Shown here piece by piece: positions 1 through 12,179 of a DNA stretch of 64,000 nucleotides. Positions within the stretch are counted from its first letter, which is position 1. The number at the start of each line of letters is the position of its first letter. The DNA is from Euptelea pleiosperma (lineage: Eukaryota > Streptophyta > Magnoliopsida > Ranunculales > Eupteleaceae), in NCBI GenBank assembly GCA_035048495.1, contig CM068547.1, forward strand, positions 29,271,913 to 29,335,912. Reading direction: 5' to 3'. The position numbers and the translations under genes were made by a program. A model generated the notes under the pieces. It searched no databases, had not been told where the DNA came from, and worked only from the letters and a program-made list of their open reading frames with translations.

Positions 1-50
1 AAATGTATTTTCTTAGGAAAATTTTCCGTGCAATCAAACACACCCTAAGT
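1..50. mobile_element. Right end of a hAT-like MITE
   Basis: The window opens inside an element that ends in an inverted copy of the GTGTTTGATTG-type terminus (CAATCAAACACACCCTA near 33-48). The same terminus bounds the copy at 39033-39328, and a related piece lies at 720-900. No coding capacity is seen. Confidence 0.5.
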
Positions 51-719
51 CAACCACTATTAAACTAGGTCAAGGGAGGTATTCCTATAGTTTGAAAATA
101 TAAGGGGGTATTACTAATTACTTTCGAATTTCACAGAGGTGTTACTAAAATACGCACTTCTAAAAAGTCGGCACGTATTAAAGAAGACAAACTCTGGTTA
201 ATTGATTTTTTTTTGTGCGTATGTGTTGATTTACGTGGGTGGCAAACTAAGATCTTCATGAGCTTGCATTTTTGTATTTTTGTACAGCAACTTGTACCCG
301 TAGTCACGAGAAAAGCTCCGAGAGCCGTAATCTTGACTTCGAAGAAAAGGAAAGAAAAAAGTTATGGTTCACCTACAAGTTCACATGTTTTGAAAATGAG
401 CAATAATAAGATGTTATTTTCATTAATGCAACTAGGTTTGGTATATGCCATGTACTCTCTCTGGTTTCTCTCGTGCACTCTCAACGCTCCAATGTGAAGC
501 CATGGATATGCCATGTGGCACAATTTCCGACGGACGTGTGGCATCCCCAGAAAGGTCATCTGTCACTTCAGCTTGTGATACCATTTTAGAAAAAAAAAAA
601 AAATTCTTCTTTTCTGAAGCTTCTTCATTTACAGTAAGTCTGTTTGATTTTATAGAAAAAATTTCTGAGGAACTTTTCTGTTCTAATGGAAAATTTTCGT
701 TGTACAATACACCTGATAA

Positions 720-900
720 GGCTGTTTGATTGCACCAGAGAAAATATGCTTCTTTCAAATATGTGAGAAAATAAGGGTGGACTTTCCATGAACAAATTCT
801 CGCCCATCTGGAAGGGAAATGAATTCATTCTAGGCTTGGATCGAGGAAAATCTCATTTTCTCAGGAAAAGTTCCCAATTTAGAAGGAATTTTTTTGCTCA
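720..900. mobile_element. hAT-like MITE fragment
   Basis: It starts with GCTGTTTGATTGCACCAGAG and continues with sequence parallel to 39060-39250 (ATGTGAGAAAATAA, GGGAAATGAATTC, GGAAAAT). The right terminus is missing. It is noncoding. From 50 to 720 I see no gene; only AT-rich sequence with short open frames. Confidence 0.5.
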
Positions 901-1317
901 TGCAATGCGTGACCAAAAAGGGGTCACATTAGTTAAAAAAACTGCCACCTATACATGATAAGGCAGGGTCCACTATTTAACATGAGAACTTACCTTTGGG
1001 TGTACACATGGTGTGACGCCTTTTTGTCAAGCATTGTGTGAGCAAAAGTTTTTCCTTTTCAAAAAATAAAATAATCTCCTTTGTTCTGCATGTTTTGGAC
1101 AAGTTTTCTAGAAAAAAATTTTGTTTATAAAATGCCATAAAACTTTTTCTTTATCAACACTTTCTCACATACAAATTCTTTTTTCTGTAAAACTTTTTGT
1201 TCATCACCATACAGAGCTAGTGAACAACATACTCAAGCTTGTATTTGTGGATGTCGCGTAATCGAAAGTGTGAACACATTAATTGAACCTTGCCTTGTAT
1301 ATCGTCGATGTTCTAAG

Positions 1318-1747
1318 CATGGCTTTAAAAACGACTGTTTAAACTGTTTTAATGGCCGTTTAAACGGTGACACCCCAAGCCCGTTTCCGTTAAAACCGTT
1401 TAAACATGTTTCATCGGTTTTGAAAAAAACGGCCTTTTTTTGTTTTAACGGCCGTTAAAAGCGTTTAAACAGCCGTTTAATTCTGAAAAAATTTGTGAAA
1501 AAAAACGGCCGTTAAATCCATTTAAATTCCGTTAAATTTCATTGGTTTTTTTTTTTCAAATTTCAAAATTTGAATTTCAGCGCCATTTTTTCATTTTTTT
1601 CCGTTAAAATCCGTTTAATTCTATTTTTTCCCATTTTTTCTATTTTTGCCCCTGGCCGTTTCAATCCGTTTAAACGGTTTAAATGGTAATGCCCCTAGTC
1701 CGTTTAACCGTTAAAACGGCCTCTAAAATGGCCTCCTTTAAACCTTG
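1318..1747. mobile_element. Palindrome-word element, AACGGCCGTT family, complete
   Basis: The element begins CATGGCTTTAAAAACG and ends CTTTAAACCTTG, and is flanked by a perfect 8-bp duplication GTTCTAAG (1310-1317 and 1748-1755). The interior is built from variants of CCGTTTAAACGG, AACGGCCGTT and CCGTTAAAATCC in both orientations. There is no convincing ORF. The 8-bp duplication and the CAAGG-type ends point to hAT transposition. This copy uses the AAAC-rich version of the word, as does the copy at 36345-36750. Confidence 0.8.
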
Positions 1748-1773
1748 GTTCTAAGTAGTAGAAAGGCAAGAGG

Positions 1774-2207
1774 GAGAAAAATTCGCTGGTCCCGGGACCT
1801 TCAAACTTTGAAGTCCCCCTCCCAAAATGTCTGGCACGTACCTTTTTTTAACCACCCTTAACTAACTAACCAAGGATTTAACATGGGTTAGGTTTAAGCC
1901 TTGACGTGTACATGTCAGACATTTTGGGGTCAGTCTAGTATGCAACCATTTGCATACTTTTAAGTATGCAAACATGGTACCCAAGTATGCAAACATGGTA
2001 TCCATCATTGAATGCTCATTGAAAAACGTATTTTTAATTTATAAAATAATTTTTTTGAAAATATTGAAATAACACATTTTTCAAGGGACATCCAACCGTA
2101 CTGACAATGTTTGCGTACTTGCATAGTTGCATACTAAATTTGTCCCACATTTTGGGAGGAGAACCTTCAAAGTTTGAAGGTCCCCCGGGACCAGCTAATC
2201 TTTTCTC
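1774..2207. mobile_element. Mutator-like foldback element (family F)
   Basis: Inverted ends: GAGAAAAATTCGCTGGTCCC on the left and the inverted equivalent ending TTTTCTC on the right, followed inward on both sides by CTTCAAACTTTGAAG and then CCTCCCAAAATGT. The flanks carry a 10-bp duplication matching at 9 of 10 positions (1764-1773 and 2208-2217). A second copy at 48083-48602 is split by a solo LTR. There is no coding sequence. It starts only 18 bp after the preceding palindrome-word element's duplication. Confidence 0.75.
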
Positions 2208-2352
2208 AAGCAAGAGGCACATTTGGGCCTTATGTAAAGGACAGTGTTAGCATCGTGGTCGTCATGATCGCTAGGTCTGGAATCTAGACTGCTGATGATC
2301 ATCGGGATTCCCATTACATGAATCTCGAATGCAACCATACAATTTTGAAGAA

Positions 2353-2830
2353 GATCTATGACCGGGGTTGCCACCCACATTTGTGACAATTATAGGCCTC
2401 ACCCTTCCCTCATTAAATGTCTTTCTATTCTAAAGCCAAAACTTTATAGGCCTCACCCTTCCCTCATTAGATGTCTTTCTATTCTAAAGCCAAAACTAGG
2501 GTTGGAGTATGGTGGCGTGTGTTGGAGTATACCCAACCTCCATGAGGGACTATAGTGGCCCACTCTTAGAGACCACTGACCGTATGGATGTTTGTCCCAT
2601 CCCTATGCGGACCTATATACCAAATATCAAGTTGATTAGTGATTCAAACCTTTGGATCTGCGTACCCCAAATAATGTTCGAAATCTACGGTTAAAAATCA
2701 ACCAATGAAAACCATCCAATCAAATCCTTAAAAATCACTAATCATGCTGATTTTTAGCATGTAGGTCCACCTAGGGATGGGCCAAACATCGATATGATGC
2801 ACATGGCGTTTCCCTAGTTTTCTTTATGTA
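2353..2830 (+). mobile_element. Helitron-like fragment carrying a family-B foldback
   Basis: The left part (TCTATGACCGGGGTTGCC) parallels 34716 onward, which begins TCTATACTATTATAAAG, a usual plant Helitron start. Both copies carry a family-B foldback in the same place (here about 2550-2810: ACCGTATGGATGTTTGTCC, then the inverted AAACATCGATATG). No Helitron 3' hairpin is seen next to it. It is noncoding. Confidence 0.45.
2391..2498. repeat. 54-bp tandem duplication
   Basis: A 54-bp unit beginning TATAGGCCTCACCCTTCCC occurs twice head to tail (2391-2444 and 2445-2498) with one or two differences. The corresponding element at 34716 has a single unit, so the duplication is local to this copy. 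Confidence 0.85.
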
Positions 2831-3349
2831 AACCCTCGTAAAATCAACTCAAAGGGTGTTTGGGTGTGGAGATAGGATGGATTCCGTGTAGCTACTTTCT
2901 CAACATTTTAACACGAGATTTTCCCACTGAGAAGGCATCATTAAGGAGGGGGGGTATCCTTATCTGTTGTCCCCAATATTTTATATAACAATACATCAAA
3001 AAATTCATGGTTCAACACTGATCTTTAGTTGAAAGCTAGCCTGGGCTGCGCAAAATCTCATATTTTGGCACACTCTTTAGGCCCACATGATTGCTGATTT
3101 ATAGCCGTTGGACTTGGATCTGAATCCCCCGAAAAATGCTTGAATCCAACGAAAGTGACCCTCCGCATAAATTTTCTGTCACTCAGGCCAACAGGTGGAC
3201 TCATCTGGATCCGGTACGTTACCAGTTCATGCCAAGTCTTAACTCAGCCTACCTGCCTGGCAGCCCTAGCTAGTCTATATTACATCCAGGGCCATATCTA
3301 CCATAAGGCCAATAAGGCGGTTGCCTTAGGGCCCAGGTGAGAGAAGGCC

Positions 3350-3600
3350 CCCAGCCCACTAACCATGTGGATGTTTAGCCCATCCCTTGTTGGACATACA
3401 AATAAAAAATTAACCTGATTGGTTATCTCTAGCCATAGATTTTAGTACTCTTTAGGATTGATTCTAGCCATTGGATTCAAGCATATTTTTTTCGTAGTAA
3501 ATCCAATGGCTAGAAATCATCAATCAAGCTGATTTTTAGTGTGTTTATCCACCAATAGGTGGGCTGAACATCAACGCAGTCATTAGGCTCAAAAAATGAT
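3350..3600. mobile_element. Family-B foldback, diverged copy
   Basis: Family-B signature: ATGTGGATGTTTAGCCCATC on the left, an interior with CATTGGATTCAAGC, and the inverted GGGCTGAACATC on the right, with GATTGGT and AATCAAGCTGATTTTT internal arms. The terminal TIR tips are worn, so no duplication could be read. The stretch 3060-3350 is weakly related and noncoding. Confidence 0.5.
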
Positions 3601-3609
3601 CTATCTATA

Positions 3610-4479
3610 GGGGCACGAGAAGTCCCACGGGAGTCGTCTGCATCTAATTTTTTTTCCGTAAAAAAGGCCTCATAACTTGCATCCAGACGGATTACATCAT
3701 GGGCGTACGCACATATACGTATATGTTTTTTGAGTCCGTAGTTTAAACCTGAAGTCTTCACTTATCGATCTTTCGACGTTCTCGCATTTTTCAATGGGTG
3801 AAGTTTTGCCACTTCACGATTTCCTTAACTATGACTCCCAACTGCGTCATGGCACATTTTGGATTTTAAAGATCTAAACTTCGGTTTCCACTAGGCTGCA
3901 ATTTGAACCATCTTTTATGGAGCTGAAGGTATGACCAAAATAAGTTTGCAGAAGTTGGCAAAATGCGGATTGAGCAGGAGCAACCCCACAACCAAACAGA
4001 AGAGGTGCTGTACCAGGTTGGTTAAGCCTGACCAGCAAGACCTGACCCTAAAATCCTATATGAATTCAATCAGCTGGTAGTAAGCATACTCCCAACCTAC
4101 TGTGGATATGATGCACTCACCATCCTAGAGAGGTAAGACATTCCTTTTTTAGTAATCAAAACCATTGAAAAACAGCCTCCATTCACTAAATACCCCTGAT
4201 AAGAAGTAACTATGAGACCCAAAGCACCTCCTTGAATCTGGAAGATGAACTCACAAAATCTTATAAACACTACTTACTGATTTAAGACCCAAGGCACCCT
4301 TGATCATGCGACACTTCTACTAGTCAACTTTTTGAGTTGTGCCTTCAGATAGCCTTTGGTTTTGGCTTCAATGATCCAATGCCTTAATGGTGTGATCCTG
4401 CAAAAGTCCATTAAGTTCCAAGTGTGCAACGTCGGGGTTTGAAGAAATGAAACTATATCTACAAACGAGCATCGAAGAG
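3610..4479. other. No gene recognised
   Basis: I see no gene, RNA or clear repeat here. Short frames exist but show no family signature. Confidence 0.4.
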
Positions 4480-4780
4480 TTTTTTTATTTTTTTATTTTT
4501 TTGAACTATAAGCTGGGGTTAGGCAGACCCCTACCTGCTATTAATCACAAAAAACATTACAACCTAGTATAAATCCTTCCTTCCGCATCATGCCTAACTA
4601 TGGTGTCCAGATCCTCAGGGAGAGGAGAGACAAAAACTATACAATCTAAGGCATGGCAAAGGGTGGACAAAGCATCAGCAACTCTATTAGTTTCTCTATA
4701 AACATGGTGAATGTCAAACCAACCAAAACAACACTTTAGATTTTTGATGGTCCTCAAAGTATGAGATTTTACAGCCACAA
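4480..4780 (-). mobile_element. L1-type LINE 3' tail with RNase H end
   Basis: On the minus strand the frame at 4557-4778 reads HVYRETNRVADALS, the C-terminal end of the RNase H (RVT_3) domain found at the end of plant L1-type ORF2. On the plus strand it is preceded by a T-rich tract at about 4480-4505, which is the poly(A) tail read from the other side. It is 5'-truncated, as LINE insertions usually are, and is not functional. Confidence 0.75.
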
Positions 4781-4789
4781 TTATAAATC

Positions 4790-5630
4790 AGGTATGGGTT
4801 TTTCTGTTTCCCACCCTGCATCAGTTGAGCTTCTTACATCTTCATTTTTCTCTCTACATGCTATTCAGAAAACCAAGCTTATATCCCATTCCCCAATGCT
4901 ATTCAGAAAACCTAGCTTAGGCATACTTCACCAGTTCACCTCACTAAATTTATGTCTTCTTCTTGCCAGATCACCCATCCACCAAACTCATTTCCAATTT
5001 GGTTGATTCAGCTTAGGATGTTTCCTTCACACATTTATATGTAAAAAAAGGCTGGATTTATCCTCACTACCCACCAAGCTACAGTAAGCCTTACCCAATC
5101 TACCTCTTCCTCCCAACTTCAATTTTAATGAGTTGCTATCACCCCAGCTCCTTGTCAACTCTAGATTGTGCACCCCGCATACTCAACACTCCGATAACCT
5201 CCTCCATTTTCTTCAATCAAGGTAGGCAACTAAGTTATAGCTAACAACCACCACCCCAACCCACCCAAGCCTACACTAATCAACCACATTACTGTCCAAA
5301 CACTTTCTGTGCCCCTCTCTGTACAAGCCAAACCCCCCTACTTACTCCCTTCAGTTCACGCAAACTTTCTGATTCTAGATCATAGTCAAATCCCACTTAA
5401 CATTCTATAGTAGCTTCTTCCCTCCCACCCCACCCCACTTTCTTTACCTTTTTCTATATAAGTCTGCCTACCATTCCTCTATCCCTGCTCCAAACCTTGA
5501 TATTTCAACATGACTAGCGAACCCATATTGACATGATAATCTGGTGCCAAATATACTTCTACATGACAAGTTTCTCAGTAGCTATTGTACTATCAGTCAT
5601 ATAAATAGCATATTTTAACAAATCCTTATG
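4790..5630. other. No gene recognised
   Basis: Pyrimidine-rich sequence with many CC and CTT runs. No splice-compatible exon, family motif or terminal repeat was recognised. Confidence 0.4.
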
Positions 5631-5639
5631 TTAAAATCT

Positions 5640-5800
5640 TGGCAATATTGGAAGTGTCGTTACATTTGGAGAGATGTAGATTCTAAAAATGATACTTTTG
5701 AAAAAACTCAAAATTAAAACATTTGATCGATATTTTGGATACCGTATCTGTGTGCTAGTTTTCGGGAAATGAAGAGTCGTATCCCCATTTCCCAAACCAG
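5640..5800. mobile_element. Degenerate GTATCC-word element
   Basis: It contains GGATACCGTATC, GTCGTATCCCC and TGTATC with the same neighbours (AAAATT, TTTCGGGAAATG, GAGTCGTATCCC) as the better preserved element at 54091-54340. The termini are lost. Confidence 0.5.
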
Positions 5801-5809
5801 TCTCTGTAT

Positions 5810-7940
5810 CAAGACAAAACAGTAAAAAGTTAAGTAAATCAACATGTATGGAATATAAGACCTTTGCTGAATTTAAACATAATGACAAAGGGATGATAGG
5901 AAAAACAAGTAGCATATCACCTAAGAATTGTCAACAACCACTGCAATCATCAAATTATGAAGGTGAATGTATGGAAAGAACATGTTTGTACTCCAACATT
6001 CCAAGGGGTTTGAGACAATGTTTCTGGCAAGACCAAACAAAAAGAAATGGAAATGCTCCAGGAGACGGTCAATCTCCTGTCCAAGATATTATTTTCTCTA
6101 TCTAGCTAGAGCAGGGGCGTTTGGTCTACATATTATATACATATCATAAATTTCTTTAAGGATAGTGGAAGAGGATTTTGCAGGCTTTCAAATTTCTTCA
6201 ATCAACTATAAAATGATGCCAATCAGATTTCAGAGAAAAGCTTCTCAGCTGATATCTAATGGTGTACGTGCGGGATTCCAACCACTGTTCTCTGATAACT
6301 TGGATATAGGTCTGGAACCAAATAAGTGACGTAGAATCAACAAAAGCTCGGAGAATGATGAAGTCATCTAGATGACGTCTAAAGATGATATTTATTCTCT
6401 GAAGACCATGTGAAATACTGTAAGAGATGGACCGGACAATGTAAATTTGCTGAGCTTTATTTGGTTTAGAACTGAGATCAGAACAGGAATCACAAATAGA
6501 GCTTCATCTTGTGGATGGCATGTAAGAGCAAGTTGGTAATTCAAGGATACATCCATTGTGTTTGCGTGTTTGATACATTGAGTGCATCCCTTTTGTAGGA
6601 CTATATGGGGAATGTGAGTAGAATTTTGAATAAAATTTCCAAACTATTTAACTAAGGAAAACGATTTTTACAACCATTGGGTGAGTTGAGATGTGTGGGT
6701 GAAAATTTTATTCATTAGTGATGATGACCCTATCAGTTTCCTTTTGATAGTTGACAGGTGGTCGAAGACAGAAGCAAATAGATCCAGATGAGATTCATTC
6801 TTACAAGAATTATCCCTTTCATACTCGAGGTATTAAACAGTTTCTGTGGTTAAGTCGATGATTTCCTTCTTGTTTCCAATGCTTTAGAGTCGACTCCCAA
6901 GCAATACCAAATTTATATTATAATTCCCAGATGAATATGACTCAGTAGTACCTAGAACATATTGAAAACAGCTGTTGTTGCTCGTAGCTTTCAAAACAAA
7001 AAAGAAGCATATTTCAGTAGACCTGTAGTTCTAGAGTAAGAAAGCTGCAGGATTTGCAGGACAAATAATGGGGGCTCATGAGCAAATTAATGAGATTGAT
7101 TAGACAAATAAAACATCCATTACGCGTAAGAATATAAGCACTACAAGGCAAGAGAGAAAAATGTTAGATGAAACGCTGGCATAGAATAGCATTCTCCTAG
7201 TATACAGAAATGATAAAAACCAAAGCATGATCAAGTAAAAGGACGGTAATATATAGAACTCTTTTATACAGTAATCAAGAATCAAGATTAATGATTCTCT
7301 TTCCCAAAGATCTTGCATCTTGTCGTCGTTTGTTCAATATAATTTGCTTACTTTAAAAAGAAAATGATGAAATAGTAGACTTGCAATCAAGGCGATTGGA
7401 GGGCGCCTATCATGGCCCAATTCGAGAACCCTTGAGAAACAATGTTTTGGTAATACAAAAAGCATTATTCATTCATGTCAGGCTCCCTCCACCTAGCGGA
7501 ACAAGAAAAGAAATGCAAGCTCGCATGTATAGTTCATCAGCACCATTGATGGATTCCATTGAGGATCATCCAATTCGATATTGAAATAAATATCACTCTT
7601 GCAATCATTAGCATCAATTGATTCTCCAACTTGTAGCACTATCCGAACATGTATATGATGAGAAAATAAGATATGAAGGAACCAGTTGCTTCAATCCCAT
7701 TTTTGTAAAGCTAATTGTAACATCAGCTTTATTTACCAACTAGTAAGCATTGCAGTTATTGGAGATTAAAGCACAAGCCTTAGACAGAAGCCATGCTTTT
7801 ATTTAGCTAAGGATCCTGACACACCCTGGACAGGTTCTATAATGCAAGAAAACCATAAAGCCAGCAATCCCCAATGACTATAACGCAATGAGAATGTATA
7901 GTTTTAATCCACCTAAACTCTTACTCAGCCACAGCAATTG
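5810..7940. other. Downstream flank of the MIP1-like gene; no gene recognised
   Basis: About 2.1 kb without a recognisable exon, RNA gene or repeat terminus. Short frames (for example 5848-6105 and 7381-7584) resemble nothing I know. The part nearest 7952 must contain the 3' untranslated region of the minus-strand gene, but no unambiguous poly(A) signal stands out. Confidence 0.4.
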
Positions 7941-7951
7941 TTCAACCAAAA

Positions 7952-10900
7952 CTACGAGCTTGCACCATAAACATGGATTCTCTGTTCAATCTGGACCCGG
8001 CAACATGGGCAACTAGCTTTAGCCTTCTTTCCATAATCCTCATTGCAATTGGCACACAGAACTTGGTGGGCACAAGGCAGGAAAACAACCGAAACTTCGT
8101 CTTTCACGCATATTAAGCATTCCCTGTCATAGTTCACTTCTTTCTCAGAAGTATCTTGCAATTTATTTAACTCATGAAGCATCCTCGCATTTGTTTCTTT
8201 CAACGTTTTTGCCACCTCAGAGTCTCCTGTGCACAAAGCATTTGATGTGTAATTTTGCTGAGTGGATTCTACAGATGCTTTGAGACGGGAGAGTTCCTGT
8301 TCCAGTCTTTGGATGTCATCTTTATGGCGCTGGAAGTCTATCTCTATCTTGCGGCGCAAAGCTTCCTGCTTTCTTTTAACATTCACCTCGGTTGCTTCCT
8401 TGGATCTTCGTTCCTCCTCCACCTGTGCAATGGCCAGCTCCTTAGCCTTCAGTTCCTGCCTCCATTTTACCTGAAATCATGAAATTCCATATTCCATGAA
8501 GATAAGGACTTCTAAGTATAGTCCGTTCACTAGCAAATCACAGTTGAGGGACTAAATTCCATTTTTTAAGGTCCAAGTAAAAAAGAACAGGATAAGCAGT
8601 TTGTAGACTAAGTTCATCATAAGAACTAATGAAGAAAGATGTGGACCAGAAATTCATCTTCTTCAAAGGACCCAACCCGTGTATGGCACAAATGAACTGC
8701 CAACTCATCCACATGAACCATTCAATTGCTAGGCCACTTCTACTGCACACATGACTGACCAACTCATCCACATGGACCATTCAATCAGTAGGCCATCTCT
8801 CATATGGGACATGGCTTAACTTAAGACCAACCTGTGCATCTTAACCTTCCAACCTAGAGCTAATACTTACAGCCAAACAAAACATAGAAAAGAAAACAGT
8901 TGGGAAGAGTGTCCATATGAGGTCTAGAAGTGCATGGCAGCTCTAACTCTAGAGCTATACCCCATCCCATAAGTGGCCCAATGATTAAATGATCAGGATC
9001 GATGCATTCAGAGGCCACAGATAGGGTGTGGGCCATGATCCATAAAGGGATGATTAACCTCCAGTATATCACGTACTTTTTGTAACTCATACTCATTTGA
9101 TTGTTCATCCTAAGTACTAGTGTCCCTTTGCTTTAGGTTGGAGCCGCGAATAAAAGAGAGAATAGAAAGATGCTATGTTGCATTGATACAGGTACAGGTG
9201 TCAAAGTCTGACTCAGTTGCGGAGTGTCAGATTCGGCAATACTTGAGAAATAGGATTCATGGACTTGGCAATACTTTAAATAATGTAAAACAAAGTAATT
9301 GTTAATTTTATATAATAATGAGGATAGCAGTGGTTAATATAATAGAATACATTATGATTTGTATAATACACCTGTAGACAAGAGAATACATATATATCTA
9401 ATGTTATACTTGTTGCATATAAAGCAAAAATTGTAAAAGGTATAACTCATAACCTATGGAAATTGCTAATTTGTAAAACATAGCACATTCGGAAGAATCC
9501 ATACAGCATAGGAAAAATGTAAGACTCCATTTGATGTTATGTACAACGCACCTCAGTTTCCTTCTGAGCCTCCTTGACAAGAAGCAACTGTTGTCGTAAC
9601 TGGGCAATCTTCTGTTTCTCCGCTGCAACCTCCTCCTGCAACTTAGTTTTCTGTTTCTCCCAAGCCTGAAGCCTCTTGAGACACTTTTTCTCCCTCTTCG
9701 CAACCTCCAAACAGGTTGTAACAGACTCTGACGCGCTCAGCTTGGAAGCTTCCATCTCTGCCCTGATCTCAGCATTCTCAGTCTCAAGCCGTCTCACAGC
9801 TGCATTTGCACGGTCAACTTGACCGCTTGCCTTCCTCAAAGCATTTTCCATCTCTGAGAGCCTCTTCATGGTGGTGTCCTCCAGGGCCTGTTTGCCCTTC
9901 TTCAGCCTCTGGGTCTCCTCCCTCTCCATTCTTAACATCCTGAGCTCTGTGAGATCATGGCTGAGCTTTCTAGCAGCTTGCATAGCTTTCTGGTCAGCCC
10001 ACTCCTTCCGCTCTTTCAACAGTCCCTCAAGGTCCCTAATCTGATGGATAAGATTTAAGATCATTTCATTCTTCTGATCAACTGCCCCACCATCCGGTTT
10101 CTCGTCAAGACTCAAGTTACCCAAGCTGCTCAACACTGAGCTCACCACATCCGAGTTCTGAGAATCCCGGGGTTCCTCGTACTTCTCTGATGGAATTTCA
10201 GATCCCAATGCAATCCCCGTGGGCGACCCACTGCTCGACAAAGAGCTCGGACAGGCCTGAGACTGTACTACCCCCACTTTCGAGTTTGCCCGAAACCCTG
10301 CCGCAAACATTGCGACATTCCTTTGCAACAGGGACTTCATTGAAGGTGTGAGATTGAACCTCTTTGGACATTCGATGTCTCTCAACAATGTAGTATCAAA
10401 TGACGATGAGAATGTCCCATTCATGGAGAAATCAGGAGCTCCTCCACCTCCAAATCCCCAACCACCGTGAAACTTACATATCCCAGGGGCAACCCCAATT
10501 GGGTTGCTATTTACAGTTTCACTACTGCCACCAGTAGGACTACCACCATTACTGGAGGAAGGCAGGACTGGGACTTCAATGGTGCTTGCCCGGCCCACAT
10601 GAAGATCGCTCATGAGGAGACACCACATGGCGTCTCCTTTACTCAAATGGGGCCGAACCTGCTGGAGCAAGCAGACCATGCCTGCCAGCGAGTACTCCTC
10701 CAACTGCCTCAGATCCCCGAAAACCAATTCCGATTCCTCAGAATTCACATTATTACTGTTTAGATAAGTGAGCGAGTTATGCAGGATGTTCGTGAGAACA
10801 TCCATGCTTCCATAACAATGCCCATTGTGCAATATCGCTTTCAAGGCAACGTCTTCGTCATACCCAAGCGCTACGAGCTTGGAGATCGCCTCGTTATATA

Positions 10901-11159
10901 GGAATTCAAGATTCTTTAACAGATATCCTTCTAATTGGTCTTCTGTACAGTACCCCCAACCAGTCTCATCAAAATTAGGGTTTCGGTTCTGTTCACCTTC
11001 CTCGGCACCTGGGCCATGCTCCGATGGTTTCAGAGCCAATTCAGGGAGGGAAGAGGGGACCCCAGTTCTGTCAGATGGGGTATTATCAAAATCGGGTTTT
11101 ATTGATCGAGGTTTCCGATGAGTGTTTCGGAGATGCTTTTCTCTTACAGTGCAACCCAT
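7952..11159 (-). CDS. MIP1: MIP1-like RING-finger E3 ligase candidate
   Basis: Exon 1 is 11159-9552 (536 codons) and exon 2 is 8470-7952 (172 codons plus stop), joined in phase 0 by a GT-AG intron (9551-8471). This gives 708 aa, near the roughly 740 aa I recall for Arabidopsis MND1-interacting protein 1. The start MGCTVREKH and the block GWGYCTEDQLEGYLL are family hallmarks. A UBA-like region with YDEDVALKAIL follows, then a C/H-poor middle and a long coiled coil (about residues 365-630, with QRHKDDIQRLEQELSRL). A C-terminal C3HC4 RING lies at about 654-696 (CLIC, CAHQVLC, CPCC, all ligands present). From the family, it should be an E3 ubiquitin ligase; the Arabidopsis name comes from binding the meiotic factor MND1. 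The substrate is unknown. The gene looks intact. Confidence 0.93.
8471..9551 (-). other. Intron 1 of the MIP1-like gene
   Basis: A 1081-bp intron with donor GTGCGT after codon 536 and acceptor TTTCAG. Near 9180-9290 it contains a small patch in which GTCTGACTC, GTCAGATTCGG and CTTGGCAATACTT repeat a GACTCGGCAATACT-like word, a possible remnant of a word-array element. Another short repeat is CCAACTCATCCACATG at about 8699 and 8759. Confidence 0.8.
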
Positions 11160-11184
11160 TAAGAGAAACTGAAACTGATAGATT

Positions 11185-11320
11185 CTAAGAGAAAATAGGG
11201 ATTGAAATCAAGAACCAGAGAATGAATTTAAAAATTAAATGAACTAATCCAATCTAATGTTATTGAAAATTATAGAACGAAAAAATGAAAGAAATCAGAT
11301 GGGATTGATAGAAAGCTCAC
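11185..11320 (-). other. Probable 5'-UTR intron of the MIP1-like gene
   Basis: Reading the minus strand, GATCG|GTGAGC at 11320 is a good donor and TTTTCTCTTAG ending at 11185 a good acceptor, 25 nt before the ATG. A short leader exon would lie at about 11321-11415. This is inferred from signals only. Confidence 0.5.
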
Positions 11321-11443
11321 CGATCAGATTAAGATCTCGTTTGATTTTCGACTGAGTTGCAGAGAGATCTAATGGGGTTTTTTTTTTTAATGGGTTGAAG
11401 AGAAAGAAATATGAGAGAGAAGAGAAGGCTTGAAAGACGCCAA

Positions 11444-11450
11444 ATATACA
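11444..11450 (-). promoter_or_regulatory. Putative TATA box of the MIP1-like gene
   Basis: The minus strand reads TATATTT here, followed by a purine/pyrimidine-biased leader and the putative leader exon. The spacing to the inferred leader exon is plausible for a plant promoter. Confidence 0.4.
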
Positions 11451-11639
11451 CTGCAAAAATGATGACATCCTCTATAGAGTCTAGACGGTTGGATGGTCCT
11501 TGAATTTGTTTGGTGTGTATCAACGGCCATGCAACGGTGTAGACTTACGGAAGACGTCCTTCTCAGGATGATAACAACAGAGCTCATATATGATATAGTA
11601 GTTCATAGTTAGTAATTTGGTCCTAGATAAAGATATGGT

Positions 11640-11745
11640 AAAGATGGGGCTGTCAATGGATCAGATTGATCCGATGCCCCGATCCAATAACATCGGGTCT
11701 GGAGCAAGCACATGTATTGTCGGGTCGAGTCAGGACCTATAATTG
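11640..11745. mobile_element. GATCCGATC-word element fragment
   Basis: It begins GGGGCTGTCAATGGATCAG, then GATTGATCCGATG, CCCGATCCAATAAC, ATCGGGTCTGG and GTCGGGTCGAGTC. This is the same opening (GGGCTG-CAAT) and word as the larger element at 29967-31008. The right end is not seen. Confidence 0.5.
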
Positions 11746-11869
11746 CAATCGCGGCACTAAAAGCAAGACCAAAAATGGACCAAGAACATAACCTCCTTGG
11801 TGTTAAGGAGATACCAGCATTTCGACGCCAATGTACGAAAATGACCATGAAATGGTTTTCTGTAATACA

Positions 11870-12090
11870 CTTCATACCATTTGGCGTCTGTTAGTATCCG
11901 ACGCCATACCATTTAGCATCAGTTACTATCCGACCCCATACCGTTTGGCCTATGTTACTTTCAGACATCAAATGGTATGGTGTCAGATACTTACCGACGG
12001 CAAATGGTATGGCATCGGATAATAAAAGACGCCAAATGGTATAGCGTCAGATACTAACAAACGCCAAACGTAAGGCATCAATTCGAGGGC
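11870..12090. repeat. Array of ACGCCAAATGGTATGGCGTC word
   Basis: At least six diverged, alternately oriented copies of a palindromic word (ATACCATTTGGCGTC, CCGACGCCATACCATTT, CAAATGGTATGGTGTC, GACGCCAAATGGTATAGCG and others) alternate with AGTATCCGA / TCAGATACT spacers. It is noncoding and clear termini are not seen. Confidence 0.7.
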
Positions 12091-12179
12091 AAATTTGCCA
12101 TTTAGCAGTTTTGGAGGCATATGCCAAATAGTTTGGCTTCGGAGGTTTGTTTTGACAATTTTGAAAAAATACAGTTCGG

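Noticed and set aside
5848..6105. 85-codon plus-strand frame as a gene
   Set aside because: No start or splice context, no recognisable family, composition typical of chance frames.
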